Assembly (NCBI RefSeq): GCF_039545455.1
Contig: NZ_CP154467.1
Coordinates: 682,001-746,000 of the forward strand
Direction of reading: 5' to 3'
Length of the DNA: 64,000 nt
Source of the DNA: Brucella sp. BE17
GTDB lineage: Bacteria > Pseudomonadota > Alphaproteobacteria > Rhizobiales > Rhizobiaceae
Shown: positions 55,427 to 64,000 of the stretch, in pieces
Layout: every line of letters begins with the position of its first letter
How positions within the stretch are numbered: position 1 is the stretch's first letter
Notes under the pieces: generated by a model
Told to the model about the DNA's origin: nothing
Seen by the model: the letters and a program-made list of their open reading frames with translations, nothing else
Database searches by the model: none
Position numbers and translations under genes: made by a program

Positions 55427-55433
55427 GACTAAA

Positions 55434-55805
55434 ATGTGTTCCTGCGGCAAAGATCATTCGGCTGATCCGGTACAAAAGAAGCCGGCTTATAGCCGCAATT
55501 TTACCGAGCCTTGGCGTAAGACACCGGGCAGGATGCTTGGCACTGCCGTCGTGCGGTCTTATCAGCTTACATTATCATCGCTGATCGGTAATTCCTGCCG
55601 TCATCTGCCCACCTGTTCGGAATTTGCGTATGAGGCAATTGCGCGCCATGGTTTGTGGAGTGGCGGATGGATGGGCTTTTTCCGCGTTTTGCGCTGCGGG
55701 CCATTCGGAAGCCATGGTTTTGATCCTGTGCCGCGCGAACTTGGGCAGCATATGAAATGGTATTTGCCGTGGCGCTATTGGCGCACCTCGCATCCCACTG
55801 AATAA
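55434..55805 (+). CDS. yidD: YidD membrane protein insertion efficiency factor
   Basis: 123 aa, a little longer than typical YidD because of an N-terminal MCSCGKDHSADPVQKKPAYS. The family core is SLIGNSCRHLPTCSEFAYEA then GLWSGGWMGFFRVLRCGPF and HGFDPVP, with an amphipathic membrane-binding helix before it. It assists YidC-dependent insertion. It is usually near rpmH/rnpA/yidC but here is in an operon with the scaffold gene, a layout seen in other Hyphomicrobiales. Confidence 0.9.
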   Translation: MCSCGKDHSADPVQKKPAYSRNFTEPWRKTPGRMLGTAVVRSYQLTLSSLIGNSCRHLPTCSEFAYEAIARHGLWSGGWMGFFRVLRCGPFGSHGFDPVPRELGQHMKWYLPWRYWRTSHPTE

Positions 55806-55952
55806 CGACCATTTATTTGGATAAAAGTCAGACTTCATTAACGATATCGCGTTTTGATGGCGGATAGAGAACAAGGCGAAGCAATGGTCTTTTTCAGGCC
55901 GCAATTTGCCTTCACATCCATCCGCAATAACGTCCCTTTTCCGCGAGCCATC

Positions 55953-57143
55953 ATGCTGAAAACGCCATCCCGTATTGCACGTTTCGTTGCGACCGTCGCA
56001 TTGGGAACAACTGTTCTCTATTCTTCTGCTGCAATGGCCAAAGTATCATGGGTGGTCTTTAACGCCGACAGCAACCAAATCCTTGGGCAGGATGACGCTC
56101 ATGTTCAGCGCGCGCCCGCATCTCTTGCCAAGATGATGACGCTTTATCTCACGTTTGAAGCTCTGAAGACCGGGCGCATTCATTGGGATGAAGAAATGCC
56201 TGTTTCGAAAAATGCAGCGGCGAAAGTGCGTATGAAGCTTTGGCTCAAGGAAGGTCAGACAATTTCTGTACGCGATGCGGTCAATGCGATGATCATCGTT
56301 TCCGCCAATGATGTGGCAACGGTGATGGGCGAATATCTGGGCGGATCGGAAGCGGGTTTCGGGCGCCTGATGACGCAGCGCGCACGACAGATCGGCATGA
56401 AGAGCACATTTTTTGCCAATCCTTCCGGTTTGACCGCCGATGTGACGCAACTGACCACCGCCCGCGATATGGCTGTTCTGGGGATGAGCTTGCGCCGCGA
56501 TTTTCCGCAGGAATATGCGCTGTTTTCACAACGCTCCTTCACCTATAACGGACGGGTCCGCAACGGGCATAACAATCTCATGTATCGCTATGGCGGTGTT
56601 GACGGGATCAAGACCGGCTACACCAACGTGTCAGGCTACAATCTTGTTTCATCGGCAATTATCGACGGTAAGCATCTGGTTGGTGTCGTGCTGGGTGCTG
56701 GGTCATCCAGCGAACGGGATGCTCAGATGTCGAAATTGCTGACGCGTTATGGCAAGGCCGACACAGATACGCTGGTTGCAATGGCTAAGCCCACAAAAGC
56801 GATATTCGTAAGCAAGCCGACAAAAGATACCGTGGCACAATTGATTGACGATTCGCATATCGAGCAGGGTGACGGGGGCGATCTGATCGCCTCGGCAGGC
56901 GCGCCGTGGAAAATCCAACTTGCTGCAACGCAAGATCGCAAGGGTGCTGTAGCGTTGCAACAAAAGCTGCGCCCGGCGGTTGATAAGGTCGTGCATGGTC
57001 TGAAAGGTGAGATTTCACCTGCCGGCAAGCGTCGCACGATCTATCGCATACGCTTCGGCTCCTTTAAGGATCAGGCGACAGCCGGTAAAGCCTGCCAACA
57101 GTTGCAGCGCCAGAATATCGCCTGTCTTGCGATCAAGGGATAA
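55953..57143 (+). CDS. D-alanyl-D-alanine carboxypeptidase with SPOR domain
   Basis: 396-aa periplasmic penicillin-binding protein (peptidase S11). The signal peptide (MLKTPSRIARFVATVALGTT, cleavage after AMA) is followed by SxxK (PASLAKMMT), SxN (VSANDVAT) and KTG (GIKTGYTN). The C-terminal 75 residues (APWKIQLAATQDRKGAVALQ ... YRIRFGSFKDQATAG) form a SPOR domain that binds denuded glycans at the septum. It trims pentapeptides in the cell wall. The ATG at 55953 fits the signal peptide; an in-frame ATG 33 codons upstream does not. Confidence 0.92.
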   Translation: MLKTPSRIARFVATVALGTTVLYSSAAMAKVSWVVFNADSNQILGQDDAHVQRAPASLAKMMTLYLTFEALKTGRIHWDEEMPVSKNAAAKVRMKLWLKEGQTISVRDAVNAMIIVSANDVATVMGEYLGGSEAGFGRLMTQRARQIGMKSTFFANPSGLTADVTQLTTARDMAVLGMSLRRDFPQEYALFSQRSFTYNGRVRNGHNNLMYRYGGVDGIKTGYTNVSGYNLVSSAIIDGKHLVGVVLGAGSSSERDAQMSKLLTRYGKADTDTLVAMAKPTKAIFVSKPTKDTVAQLIDDSHIEQGDGGDLIASAGAPWKIQLAATQDRKGAVALQQKLRPAVDKVVHGLKGEISPAGKRRTIYRIRFGSFKDQATAGKACQQLQRQNIACLAIKG

Positions 57144-57287
57144 TCCCTGATGGCTCAGGAGTGGGCTTTTGGTCGCGCTTTACTGCCCCGGCAAAAGCGA
57201 CTAGAAGCGGTTTTCATAAAACTTGGCCTAAATTCTTGAATAACAACCACCCGCGATCGTTGGCGGGACTGGATGAGGACGAACGAA

Positions 57288-59264
57288 ATGTCGAATATCG
57301 TTTCCATGCAATTTCCCGATGGTTCATCCCGGGACTATGATGCATCGATGACGGGCGCAGCCCTTGCCGAATCGATCTCCAAATCACTCGCTAAAAAAGC
57401 AGTCGCCTATGCCGTTGATGGTACCGTGCGCGATCTTTCCGATCCGCTGGACGCCTCCGGCAAGATAGAAATTCTGACCCGTGAAGACCCGCGTGCGCTG
57501 GAACTCATCCGTCACGACTGCGCCCACGTGTTGGCTGAAGCCGTACAGGAGTTGTTTGCGGGAACGCAGGTGACCATCGGCCCGGTAATCGAAAACGGCT
57601 TTTATTACGATTTTGCACGCAATGAGCCGTTCACGCCCGACGATCTGCCGGTGATCGAAAAGAAAATGCGTGAGATTATTCAACGCAATAAGTCTTTTGC
57701 CAAGCAAGTATGGACGCGCGAAAAGGCCAAGCAGGTTTTTGCCGATAAGGGCGAGAGCTACAAGGTCGAGCTGATCGACGCTATTCCCGAAGGTCAGGAC
57801 CTGAAAATCTATTATCAGGGCGACTGGTTCGACCTGTGCCGTGGGCCGCATATGGCCTCCACCGGCCAGATCGGTAATGCCTTCAAACTGATGAAGGTCG
57901 CTGGCGCCTACTGGCGCGGCGATTCCAACAATCCGATGCTGACGCGCATCTATGGCACAGCTTTTGCCAATGAAAACGACCTTCAGGCCTATCTGCATAT
58001 GCTTGAAGAGGCCGAAAAGCGCGATCATCGTCGGCTGGGTCGCGAAATGGACCTGTTCCATTTTCAGGAAGAAGGTCCGGGTGTGGTCTTCTGGCATGCC
58101 AAGGGTTGGAAGATGTTCCAGACGCTGGTGAGCTATATGCGCCGTCGTCTCGACAGCCATGGCTATCAGGAAGTCAATGCACCGCAGGTGCTCGACAAGT
58201 CGCTTTGGGAAACTTCCGGCCATTGGGGCTGGTATCGCGATAACATGTTCAAAGTGACCGTTGCAGCCGACGAAACCGAAGACGAGCGCGTCTTTGCATT
58301 GAAGCCGATGAACTGTCCCGGACATGTGCAAATCTTCAAGCATGGTCTTAAGTCTTATCGTGATCTACCTATAAAGCTTGCAGAATTCGGAAACGTGCAT
58401 CGCTATGAGCCATCGGGCGCATTGCATGGATTGATGCGCGTTCGCGGCTTTACGCAGGACGATGCACACATCTTTTGTACCGACGAGCAGATGGCGGCAG
58501 AATGCCTTCGCATCAACGACCTGATCCTTTCCGTCTATAAGGATTTCGGCTTTGAGGGCATCACGATTAAACTTTCTACGCGCCCGGAAAAGCGCGTCGG
58601 TTCGGATGAGTTATGGGATCGTGCCGAAAGCGTCATGACGCAGGTGCTGGAACAAATCCAGCAGCAGTCGGACGACATCAAGACCGGCATTTTGCCGGGC
58701 GAGGGTGCTTTCTACGGTCCGAAATTTGAATATACACTCAAAGACGCCATTGGTCGCGAATGGCAATGTGGCACCACCCAAGTCGATTTCAATCTGCCTG
58801 AACGTTTTGGTGCTTTCTATATCGATAACGAGTCGGAAAAACGCCAACCGGTGATGATCCACCGCGCGATCTGCGGTTCGATGGAACGTTTTCTTGGTAT
58901 TTTGATCGAAAACTTTGCCGGCCATATGCCGCTATGGTTCGCACCGGTGCAGGTCGTCGTCGCAACCATTACGTCCGATGCCGACGACTATGCGCAGGAA
59001 ACAGCCGCCAGACTGAAAGCCGCCGGTCTTCAGGTTGTCACCGACCTTCGCAACGAGAAGATCAATTACAAGGTGCGCGAACATTCGCTCCAGAAGGTGC
59101 CGGTCATTCTCGTCTGCGGCAATCGCGAAGCCGAGGAAAAGACGGTAAATATGCGCCGTCTTGGTTCACGCGATCAGGAATCGCTGTCGCTTGAGGATGC
59201 AATTACCCGGCTTGTCGAAGAGGCAACGCCGCCTGATCTCATCCGTCTTAAAAACGCAAGCTGA
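57288..59264 (+). CDS. thrS: Threonyl-tRNA synthetase
   Basis: Class II synthetase, 658 aa. The TGS domain ([20 protein letters not shown]) is followed by the editing domain ([17 protein letters not shown]) and the catalytic core with zinc ligand Cys in [13 protein letters not shown], motif 2 [20 protein letters not shown] and motif 3 [20 protein letters not shown]. The C-terminal anticodon-binding domain follows. The ATG at 57288 has GAGGA upstream; an in-frame ATG five codons earlier overlaps that site. Single gene with its own terminator. Confidence 0.96.
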   Translation: MSNIVSMQFPDGSSRDYDASMTGAALAESISKSLAKKAVAYAVDGTVRDLSDPLDASGKIEILTREDPRALELIRHDCAHVLAEAVQELFAGTQVTIGPVIENGFYYDFARNEPFTPDDLPVIEKKMREIIQRNKSFAKQVWTREKAKQVFADKGESYKVELIDAIPEGQDLKIYYQGDWFDLCRGPHMASTGQIGNAFKLMKVAGAYWRGDSNNPMLTRIYGTAFANENDLQAYLHMLEEAEKRDHRRLGREMDLFHFQEEGPGVVFWHAKGWKMFQTLVSYMRRRLDSHGYQEVNAPQVLDKSLWETSGHWGWYRDNMFKVTVAADETEDERVFALKPMNCPGHVQIFKHGLKSYRDLPIKLAEFGNVHRYEPSGALHGLMRVRGFTQDDAHIFCTDEQMAAECLRINDLILSVYKDFGFEGITIKLSTRPEKRVGSDELWDRAESVMTQVLEQIQQQSDDIKTGILPGEGAFYGPKFEYTLKDAIGREWQCGTTQVDFNLPERFGAFYIDNESEKRQPVMIHRAICGSMERFLGILIENFAGHMPLWFAPVQVVVATITSDADDYAQETAARLKAAGLQVVTDLRNEKINYKVREHSLQKVPVILVCGNREAEEKTVNMRRLGSRDQESLSLEDAITRLVEEATPPDLIRLKNAS

Positions 59265-59276
59265 TCATATCAAACC

Positions 59277-59305
59277 AAAAGGCCGCGCCAAAAGCGCGGC
59301 CTTTT
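59277..59305. terminator. Terminator between thrS and the exported-protein gene
   Basis: GGCCGCGC and GCGCGGCC pair around CAAAA, flanked by AAAA and TTTT, so it can serve both convergent genes. Confidence 0.92.
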
Positions 59306-59325
59306 CAATAATTAATGCTCATTGT

Positions 59326-60330
59326 TTAATCTACGCTATCGTCAGGCGCTTCAAATTCGCTGCTGGCGATAAGTTCGACTTCTCCATTCTGGCCTGACGA
59401 AACTTTGAAATCCCGCTGATAGATATGATCGCGGTTCTTGGCGATGGCGACATAATCCCCTTCGATCAGCACCACCGACGAATAGGCACCGACGCTTTCG
59501 CGCACTACGTCGCCGGATGTATTGAGGATGGACCAGGAAGTGTCTGCGAGTGCCTCGCCGCCCTGTTCACGCACAAGCTTCAATGTGACGTCGGCAGCGC
59601 GGTGCTGCACGGTCGCTTCTGTAAGCTTGCCTGCTTCCACTCGAATGTCTGCGCGGATGGTGGCGTTGGCGGAGCCGTAATTTGACACGACGTGGTAGGT
59701 GCCACTGTTAAGCCGGACAATAGCATTTGGCTTGACGTCAGGAATGATGAGTGAGCGTTCGTTATTGTCTTCATCCGCATAGATGGAAAACCGCAGCAGA
59801 TCATCCTTGATCTTGCCGCCATCGGGAAGCAAGGCGCTGAGCTTCATACCACCCGCATCGAGTGTCATGATTTCACGGCGTATGCCATTGCCGAGCGTTA
59901 TCCGCTTGGTAGCGCCAGCACGGCCATAGGCGACATGAACAAGATAGCTGCCTTCGGGTAATTCGAAGAGGGCATTGCCGCCTTGCGCGCTCGCCACCAG
60001 CGGCAATTGCCCATCCGTCCCGACAGTTGGAGAAAAAACACGCCAGACCAATCCGGTCGGAATATCGTTGCCGTTTTCAGTCAGCCGCGCCTTCAGATCG
60101 AGTTCGCGCCTTTGAACAAGCGGATTGTTCGCGGGGCTCAACGGTGACGCATATGGCGTGATCGGCGGGAGAGCCAGGGTTGGATCCGCCATATTGGTTC
60201 CGGCGGCGGGATCAACGATCTGGGCATTGGATGGCGCGGCGATCATCGCAGCCATCAATGCCATCGTAAGCTTTCCGCCCAGACAGGGGCGGGGGAATCT
60301 TACGCGAAAGGGATCAATCAAAACCAGCAT
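59326..60330 (-). CDS. Conserved exported protein, hypothetical
   Basis: 334 aa. The N-terminal region (LTMALMAAMIAAPSNAQ) is a signal peptide, with the start perhaps downstream of the first ATG. The mature protein has repeated beta-rich units of the carboxypeptidase-regulatory/Ig-like type (ELPEGSYLVHVAYGRAGATK, LNSGTYHVVSNYGSANATIR and LIEGDYVAIAKNRDHIYQRD), three related motifs pointing to tandem domains. Such proteins are conserved in Hyphomicrobiales without known function; a periplasmic or surface location is likely. Confidence 0.7.
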   Translation of the reverse strand: MLVLIDPFRVRFPRPCLGGKLTMALMAAMIAAPSNAQIVDPAAGTNMADPTLALPPITPYASPLSPANNPLVQRRELDLKARLTENGNDIPTGLVWRVFSPTVGTDGQLPLVASAQGGNALFELPEGSYLVHVAYGRAGATKRITLGNGIRREIMTLDAGGMKLSALLPDGGKIKDDLLRFSIYADEDNNERSLIIPDVKPNAIVRLNSGTYHVVSNYGSANATIRADIRVEAGKLTEATVQHRAADVTLKLVREQGGEALADTSWSILNTSGDVVRESVGAYSSVVLIEGDYVAIAKNRDHIYQRDFKVSSGQNGEVELIASSEFEAPDDSVD

Positions 60331-60476
60331 AGCTTTTTTGAGCCTAAGCCGGTGGCGAATTCAAGGCCAAATCGTCCGGCAGGGGAGCATTTTTTATCCA
60401 TTCACCACTTAATGCCCACCAGACTTTGACAATGGGACAGCGCTGTGACAGGCAAAGGCAGTTATGAAATTCAGCG

Positions 60477-61085
60477 ATGAGGTTTGCTGTGACGCACCCG
60501 GTGTTCGATTTTCTTGCAAAGCGCAGTTCCACCCCTATTACAGCAATCAAGGAACCTGCTCCGCAAGGGGAGGAGCTTGCCGCACTTCTCAAGGTTGCCG
60601 CACGCGTTCCCGATCATGGACGCCTTACGCCGTGGCGTTTCATTCTTTACCGCGGCGATGCCCGGAATCGGGTAGGGGAGTTTCTGGCAAAACGCGCCGA
60701 AGAACGCGAAGGCCCCTTACCGGACGGACGAAAAGAGCAGGAAAGAAACCGCTTTTCACGCGCACCACTGGTGATAGGGATCGTGTCCTCACCGGTTGCA
60801 CATGAACGCATTCCCGAGTGGGAACAGTTTTTGTCGGCAGGCGCGGTTGCCATGAATCTGTGCATTGCCGCCAATGCGCTCGGCTATGCCACCAACTGGA
60901 TCACCAACTGGTACTCTGACGACGCGCAGTCTCGGGCTTGTTTAGGCCTGGCACCGCACGAGCGCATAGCCGGGTTCGTTCATATCGGCAGCGCCGAAAA
61001 CACGATGCCTGAGCGTCCGCGCGCTGAAATGGACAAGATCGTTTCCGATTATTCCGGCCCATGGCAGGACGAAGGCGAGGATTAA
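60477..61085 (+). CDS. Nitroreductase family protein (YdjA-like)
   Basis: 202-aa single-domain FMN-dependent nitroreductase. RSSTPITAIKEPAPQGEELA, AARVPDHGRLTPWRFILYRG, GAVAMNLCIAANALGYATNW and GFVHIGSAENTMPERPR match the compact YdjA group. Physiological electron acceptor unknown. The start is an ATG at 60477 or a GTG at 60489; GAGG precedes the latter. A flavin reductase gene follows after four bases, so the two may share flavin supply. Confidence 0.85.
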   Translation: MRFAVTHPVFDFLAKRSSTPITAIKEPAPQGEELAALLKVAARVPDHGRLTPWRFILYRGDARNRVGEFLAKRAEEREGPLPDGRKEQERNRFSRAPLVIGIVSSPVAHERIPEWEQFLSAGAVAMNLCIAANALGYATNWITNWYSDDAQSRACLGLAPHERIAGFVHIGSAENTMPERPRAEMDKIVSDYSGPWQDEGED

Positions 61086-61089
61086 GCGG

Positions 61090-61704
61090 GTGTTTTATGA
61101 ACCGGAAAAAGGCCACCCGCTGCCCCATAATCCGTTCAAGGCGATTGTGGCCCCACGTCCGATCGGCTGGATCGGGACGCGGTCGAAGGACGGCTCCGTC
61201 AATCTCGCGCCCTATTCCTTATTCAATGCCATCTGCGATACGCCGCCGATGGTGATGTTTTCTTCAAGCGGCCTCAAGGATAGCCTCGCGGCCATTGAAG
61301 AAACCGGCGAATTCACCACAAATCTGGTCAGCGACAATCTCAAGGAACAGATGAATGCGTCGTCGGTCAACGCGCCACGGGGTGTCAATGAGTTCGAGCT
61401 TGCCGGGCTTGAGGCGGCACCCTCAAAGCTGGTTGCAGCGCCACGGGTGCGACAAGCCTATGCCGCGCTTGAATGCGTGGCGGTCGAGGTCAGGCGTCTT
61501 CAAGACAGGCAGGCGCGCCTGACCGACAATTATATGGTGATCGGTGAAGTCGTTGGTGTGCACATCGATGAGCGTATTCTGACCGATGGGCTGGTCGATA
61601 TGACAAAGGTAAAGCCTGTGTCGCGCCTTGGCTATATGGATTATGCGACCACACAAAGCGTTTATCAGATGGCACGCCCGATGTGGACGTGGGACAAATC
61701 ATAA
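61090..61704 (+). CDS. Flavin reductase family protein
   Basis: 204-aa FMN-binding split-barrel protein (FKAIVAPRPIGWIGTRSKDG, NLAPYSLFNAICDTPPMVMF, LTDNYMVIGEVVGVHIDERI). The RPIGW segment is a hallmark of the DIM6/NTAB flavoreductase group. It probably reduces free flavin or another small oxidant. GTG start at 61090 with GCGGG upstream. It overlaps the convergent transporter gene by six bases. Confidence 0.85.
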   Translation: MFYEPEKGHPLPHNPFKAIVAPRPIGWIGTRSKDGSVNLAPYSLFNAICDTPPMVMFSSSGLKDSLAAIEETGEFTTNLVSDNLKEQMNASSVNAPRGVNEFELAGLEAAPSKLVAAPRVRQAYAALECVAVEVRRLQDRQARLTDNYMVIGEVVGVHIDERILTDGLVDMTKVKPVSRLGYMDYATTQSVYQMARPMWTWDKS

Positions 61705-62601
61705 TTCCTTTGCCTTGTTCCTGGCAGGAAGCGTCATGGCGATAACGCCCGCTACCACGCAGGCCAGTCCAAGCCATGCGGTTAAAGTCAATGTTTCACC
61801 AAGGAATAAGACCCCGATAGTTACACCGATCGGCACCCGAAGATAGGCTTGCGCCGTTGTGCCGATCGCCCCGAGTGTTTGTACAAGCCGGAAATAGATG
61901 ACCAGCGCCAGCGCCGTTGAAAAAACGGACAGGGCGAGGAGGGCCGAGAGCGAACGCGGGCTTGGCACCAACGACCAGGGATGGTCGAAAACAATGCTGG
62001 CTGGAATGAGTATCATTGTTCCACAGAACAGAGATCCGGCGGCTGGGATCATCGGGTCCATACCCGCGAAATTCCTGCCGAAAATAGCCGCTCCCGCATA
62101 ACAAACGGTTGCTACAAGAATGGCGAGCTGTGCTCCTGCATCCTTTCCGACGCCTGTAAACGCTTCCATGCCGACGATGAGGCATATGCCCATAGCTCCA
62201 ACAACCACACCGAAGAGTTTGCGGCTCGTGACGGCCTCGTGCCGTGTCAGCAGAAGTGTAAGCAAAAACGTGAAGATCGGAGAGGCTGCGTTCAAAATAG
62301 TCGCAAGTCCCGCATCGACCGTGCGCTCAGCCCAGGCAATCAACGTAAAAGGCAGCACACTGTTGAGACAGGCCTGAAATGCAAAGCGTCTCCATATCAA
62401 GCCGTCTCGCGGCAATTTCAAACCGCGCATATAAAGAACGAAAACAAGGATAGCCGACGCAATAAGGGTTCTGGCGGCAATCAGCGTGATTGGCGGAATG
62501 GTCTCCACGCCGATTTTAATAAAACTGTAGGACGCGCCCCAAAGCCCCGAAAGGAACAAAAGCAGCAATAGTTCCTTCGCCATTCTCGTCTTGTGAGTCA
62601 T
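61699..62601 (-). CDS. EamA/DMT family transporter
   Basis: About 300-aa inner-membrane protein with ten hydrophobic segments in two EamA halves: ELLLLLFLSGLWGASYSFIK and, in the second half, LAILVATVCYAGAAIFGRNF with SALLALSVFSTALALVIYFR. Drug/metabolite exporters of this family move amino acids, sugars or drugs; no substrate can be read from the sequence. The start at 62601 (MTHKTRM) is chosen over one 11 codons upstream. It is divergent from an ArsR regulator that may control it. Confidence 0.85.
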   Translation of the reverse strand: MTHKTRMAKELLLLLFLSGLWGASYSFIKIGVETIPPITLIAARTLIASAILVFVLYMRGLKLPRDGLIWRRFAFQACLNSVLPFTLIAWAERTVDAGLATILNAASPIFTFLLTLLLTRHEAVTSRKLFGVVVGAMGICLIVGMEAFTGVGKDAGAQLAILVATVCYAGAAIFGRNFAGMDPMIPAAGSLFCGTMILIPASIVFDHPWSLVPSPRSLSALLALSVFSTALALVIYFRLVQTLGAIGTTAQAYLRVPIGVTIGVLFLGETLTLTAWLGLACVVAGVIAMTLPARNKAKEL

Positions 62602-62723
62602 TTCGCATCCATTCTTATTGCGTCTTTCCAACACTGCTTAATTGAAATCTGGAACAGAATGCTTCGATGGCGAGCGAACTATTGCTTGCAGACAGCGTAA
62701 GAGCGGACTGATAGATTCTAACC

Positions 62724-63458
62724 ATGGCAAATATCGTTTCTGGGAATACCATTGCCGAGGTTGCAAGCCTTATCGGTGATGCAGCACGCGCAAACATGCT
62801 TTCAGCGCTAATGGGCGGACAGGCTCTGACTGCGGGAGAACTGGCGCGCTATGCTGGCGTGACGCCCCAGACAACGAGCGCACATCTTGCAAAGCTTACG
62901 CAAGCAAAACTGGTTAGCGTCGAAAAACAGGGGCGCCACCGCTATTATCGCATTGCTTCATCCGAAGTTGCAGAGGCGGTTCATGCACTTATGACGTTAG
63001 CCGCAACAGGACCCAAGCGTTATCATCCGGTTGGACCGAAAGACCAAGCCTTGCGGCTTGCGCGCACCTGTTACGATCACATGGCAGGGCGCCTCGCTGT
63101 AGCCCTTGCGGATGGGCTGGCAGAAAAACACTATGTTCTGCTTTGTGACGGCGCAGGGCTTGTTACGGATGAGGGACGACGGTTTTTCTGTGATTTTGGT
63201 CTTGAACTGGAGAATGCCACACGCGGCAAACGGCCGCTGTGCCGGACCTGCCTCGATTGGAGCGAGCGGCGGCGCCATTTAGCCGGATGGCTGGGGGCCG
63301 CCTTGCTTGATCGCTCACTCGCTCTGGGCTGGGTCAGTCGTATGAGCGAAAATCGCGCGTTGCGCCTCACACGAAGCGGAGAGACAGGGTTTTTACGTCT
63401 ATTCGAGCTTTCGCCCGATTGGCGGTCTCCCACGCTTGAAATGTCGGATAGCTCATAA
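62724..63458 (+). CDS. ArsR family transcriptional regulator, long form
   Basis: 244 aa, about twice a classic ArsR. The N-terminal winged helix-turn-helix is GDAARANMLSALMGGQALTA, GELARYAGVTPQTTSAHLAK and LVSVEKQGRHRYYRI. The C-terminal half has the conserved GKRPLCRTCLDWSERRRHLA, LGAALLDRS motif with a Cys pair, probably a sensing domain. Divergent from the EamA transporter across about 120 bases, which suggests it represses it. Its end overlaps mazG by six bases. Confidence 0.85.
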   Translation: MANIVSGNTIAEVASLIGDAARANMLSALMGGQALTAGELARYAGVTPQTTSAHLAKLTQAKLVSVEKQGRHRYYRIASSEVAEAVHALMTLAATGPKRYHPVGPKDQALRLARTCYDHMAGRLAVALADGLAEKHYVLLCDGAGLVTDEGRRFFCDFGLELENATRGKRPLCRTCLDWSERRRHLAGWLGAALLDRSLALGWVSRMSENRALRLTRSGETGFLRLFELSPDWRSPTLEMSDSS

Positions 63459-64000
63459 ACCCTTTTGCTTGGCCTCGATCCAGATATCTTCCATTTCATC
63501 GAGGTTTGCCGCCTCAAGGCTGCTGCCGGTTTCATCGAGCGCTTTTTCGATGAAGTGAAAACGCCGCCGGAATTTATCATTTGCCGCGATCAGTGCGATT
63601 TCGGGATCCAGTTCCAGATGTCGACCGAGATTGACCATAGCAAACAGAAGATCGCCATATTCCTCCTGGATTTCAGTTTTTTTGCCTTCAGCCATTGCTT
63701 CCTTCAACTCGACCGTCTCCTCGGCAATCTTGTCGAGGATCGGCGCTGCCTCGCTCCAGTCGAAACCGACTTTCGCCGCCTTCTGCTGCAATTTCAAGGC
63801 GCGAAGCAGAGCAGGGAAGGCGCGTGGAATGTCGTCGAGAAAACCAGTACTTTCATTCGTGTCAAGACCAAGCTTTGCGCGTCGTTCGGCACGCTCGGCC
63901 TTTTCCTGCGCTTTTATGCGGCCCCATGCCCCCTTGGCCATGCCTGCATTTCGGGCTTCTTCATCACCGAATACGTGCGGGTGCCTGCGGATCATCTTGT
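63453..64000 (-). CDS. mazG: Nucleoside triphosphate pyrophosphohydrolase MazG, partial
   Basis: The 3' part of mazG; the 5' end lies beyond the window. The visible 180 residues include RRHPHVFG, the linker AWGRIKAQEKAERAERR, and the second MazG domain with EETVELKEAMAEGKKTEIQE and EEYGDLLFAMVNLGRHL (metal-binding ExxE and EExGD residues). It hydrolyses NTPs to NMP and pyrophosphate, cleaning the nucleotide pool. It is convergent with the ArsR gene. Confidence 0.92.
   Translation of the reverse strand, partial: KMIRRHPHVFGDEEARNAGMAKGAWGRIKAQEKAERAERRAKLGLDTNESTGFLDDIPRAFPALLRALKLQQKAAKVGFDWSEAAPILDKIAEETVELKEAMAEGKKTEIQEEYGDLLFAMVNLGRHLELDPEIALIAANDKFRRRFHFIEKALDETGSSLEAANLDEMEDIWIEAKQKGL

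Noticed and set aside
1..64000. CRISPR arrays
   Set aside because: No regularly spaced direct repeats and no cas genes were seen.

Overview
The window looks like part of the main chromosome of a Brucella/Ochrobactrum-type alphaproteobacterium (Hyphomicrobiales). The pointers are the gene order ntrY-ntrX-trkA-hfq-hflX, clpP-clpX-lon-hupB, uvrA/ssb and gyrA-coaD-ppiA-ppiB-queA-tgt, a porin very close in sequence to Brucella Omp2, LexA boxes of the alphaproteobacterial GAAC-N7-GAAC type, RpoH-type promoters of the alphaproteobacterial form, and a BrnTA toxin-antitoxin pair. Species assignment is inference; no database was searched.

Region 1 (1-32.9 kb) is housekeeping core. It holds nitrogen two-component regulation (ntrYX), potassium uptake (trkA), a glycosyltransferase, RNA chaperone and ribosome GTPase (hfq, hflX), the heat-shock proteases clpP, clpX and lon, the HU protein, nucleotide excision repair and ssDNA binding (uvrA and ssb, divergent, with two SOS boxes between them), a stranded phnN with a remnant of phnM, marC, gyrA, coaD, two cyclophilins, the queuosine genes queA-tgt, and a TetR-controlled RND efflux operon with an operator palindrome between the divergent genes.

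Region 2 (32.9-39.7 kb) is metabolic and surface-related: a luciferase-like oxidoreductase, a LysR regulator divergent from glutaryl-CoA dehydrogenase and a class III CoA-transferase (glutarate catabolism), a molbindin overlapping mgtC, a small secreted protein, and the Omp2-like porin.

Region 3 (about 40.1-51.9 kb) is accessory DNA: a heavily deleted prophage or island between the porin and a tRNA-Leu(GAG). It starts with a truncated IS630 transposase. Many of its phage genes are frameshifted or fused at deletion points: an antirepressor run into a tail protein, a truncated tail-assembly-like gene, and a truncated endolysin. No integrase or head/terminase cluster remains. The intact genes are mainly maintenance or defence candidates: BrnT/BrnA, two ribbon-helix-helix repressors, LprI-like and other secreted proteins, and a two-gene operon of a 204-aa unknown plus an XRE/ImmA-type metallopeptidase. 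That operon resembles the RosmerTA defence layout. It is preceded by an 11-bp inverted-repeat operator and a possible structured small RNA on the other strand. It is the best candidate here for a poorly described system.

Region 4 (52-64 kb) returns to core: a patatin-like protein, hisI, folE, an IscU/NifU-like scaffold, yidD, a D,D-carboxypeptidase with a SPOR domain, thrS, an exported hypothetical, a nitroreductase, a flavin reductase, an EamA transporter, an ArsR regulator and the 3' part of mazG, which runs off the window.
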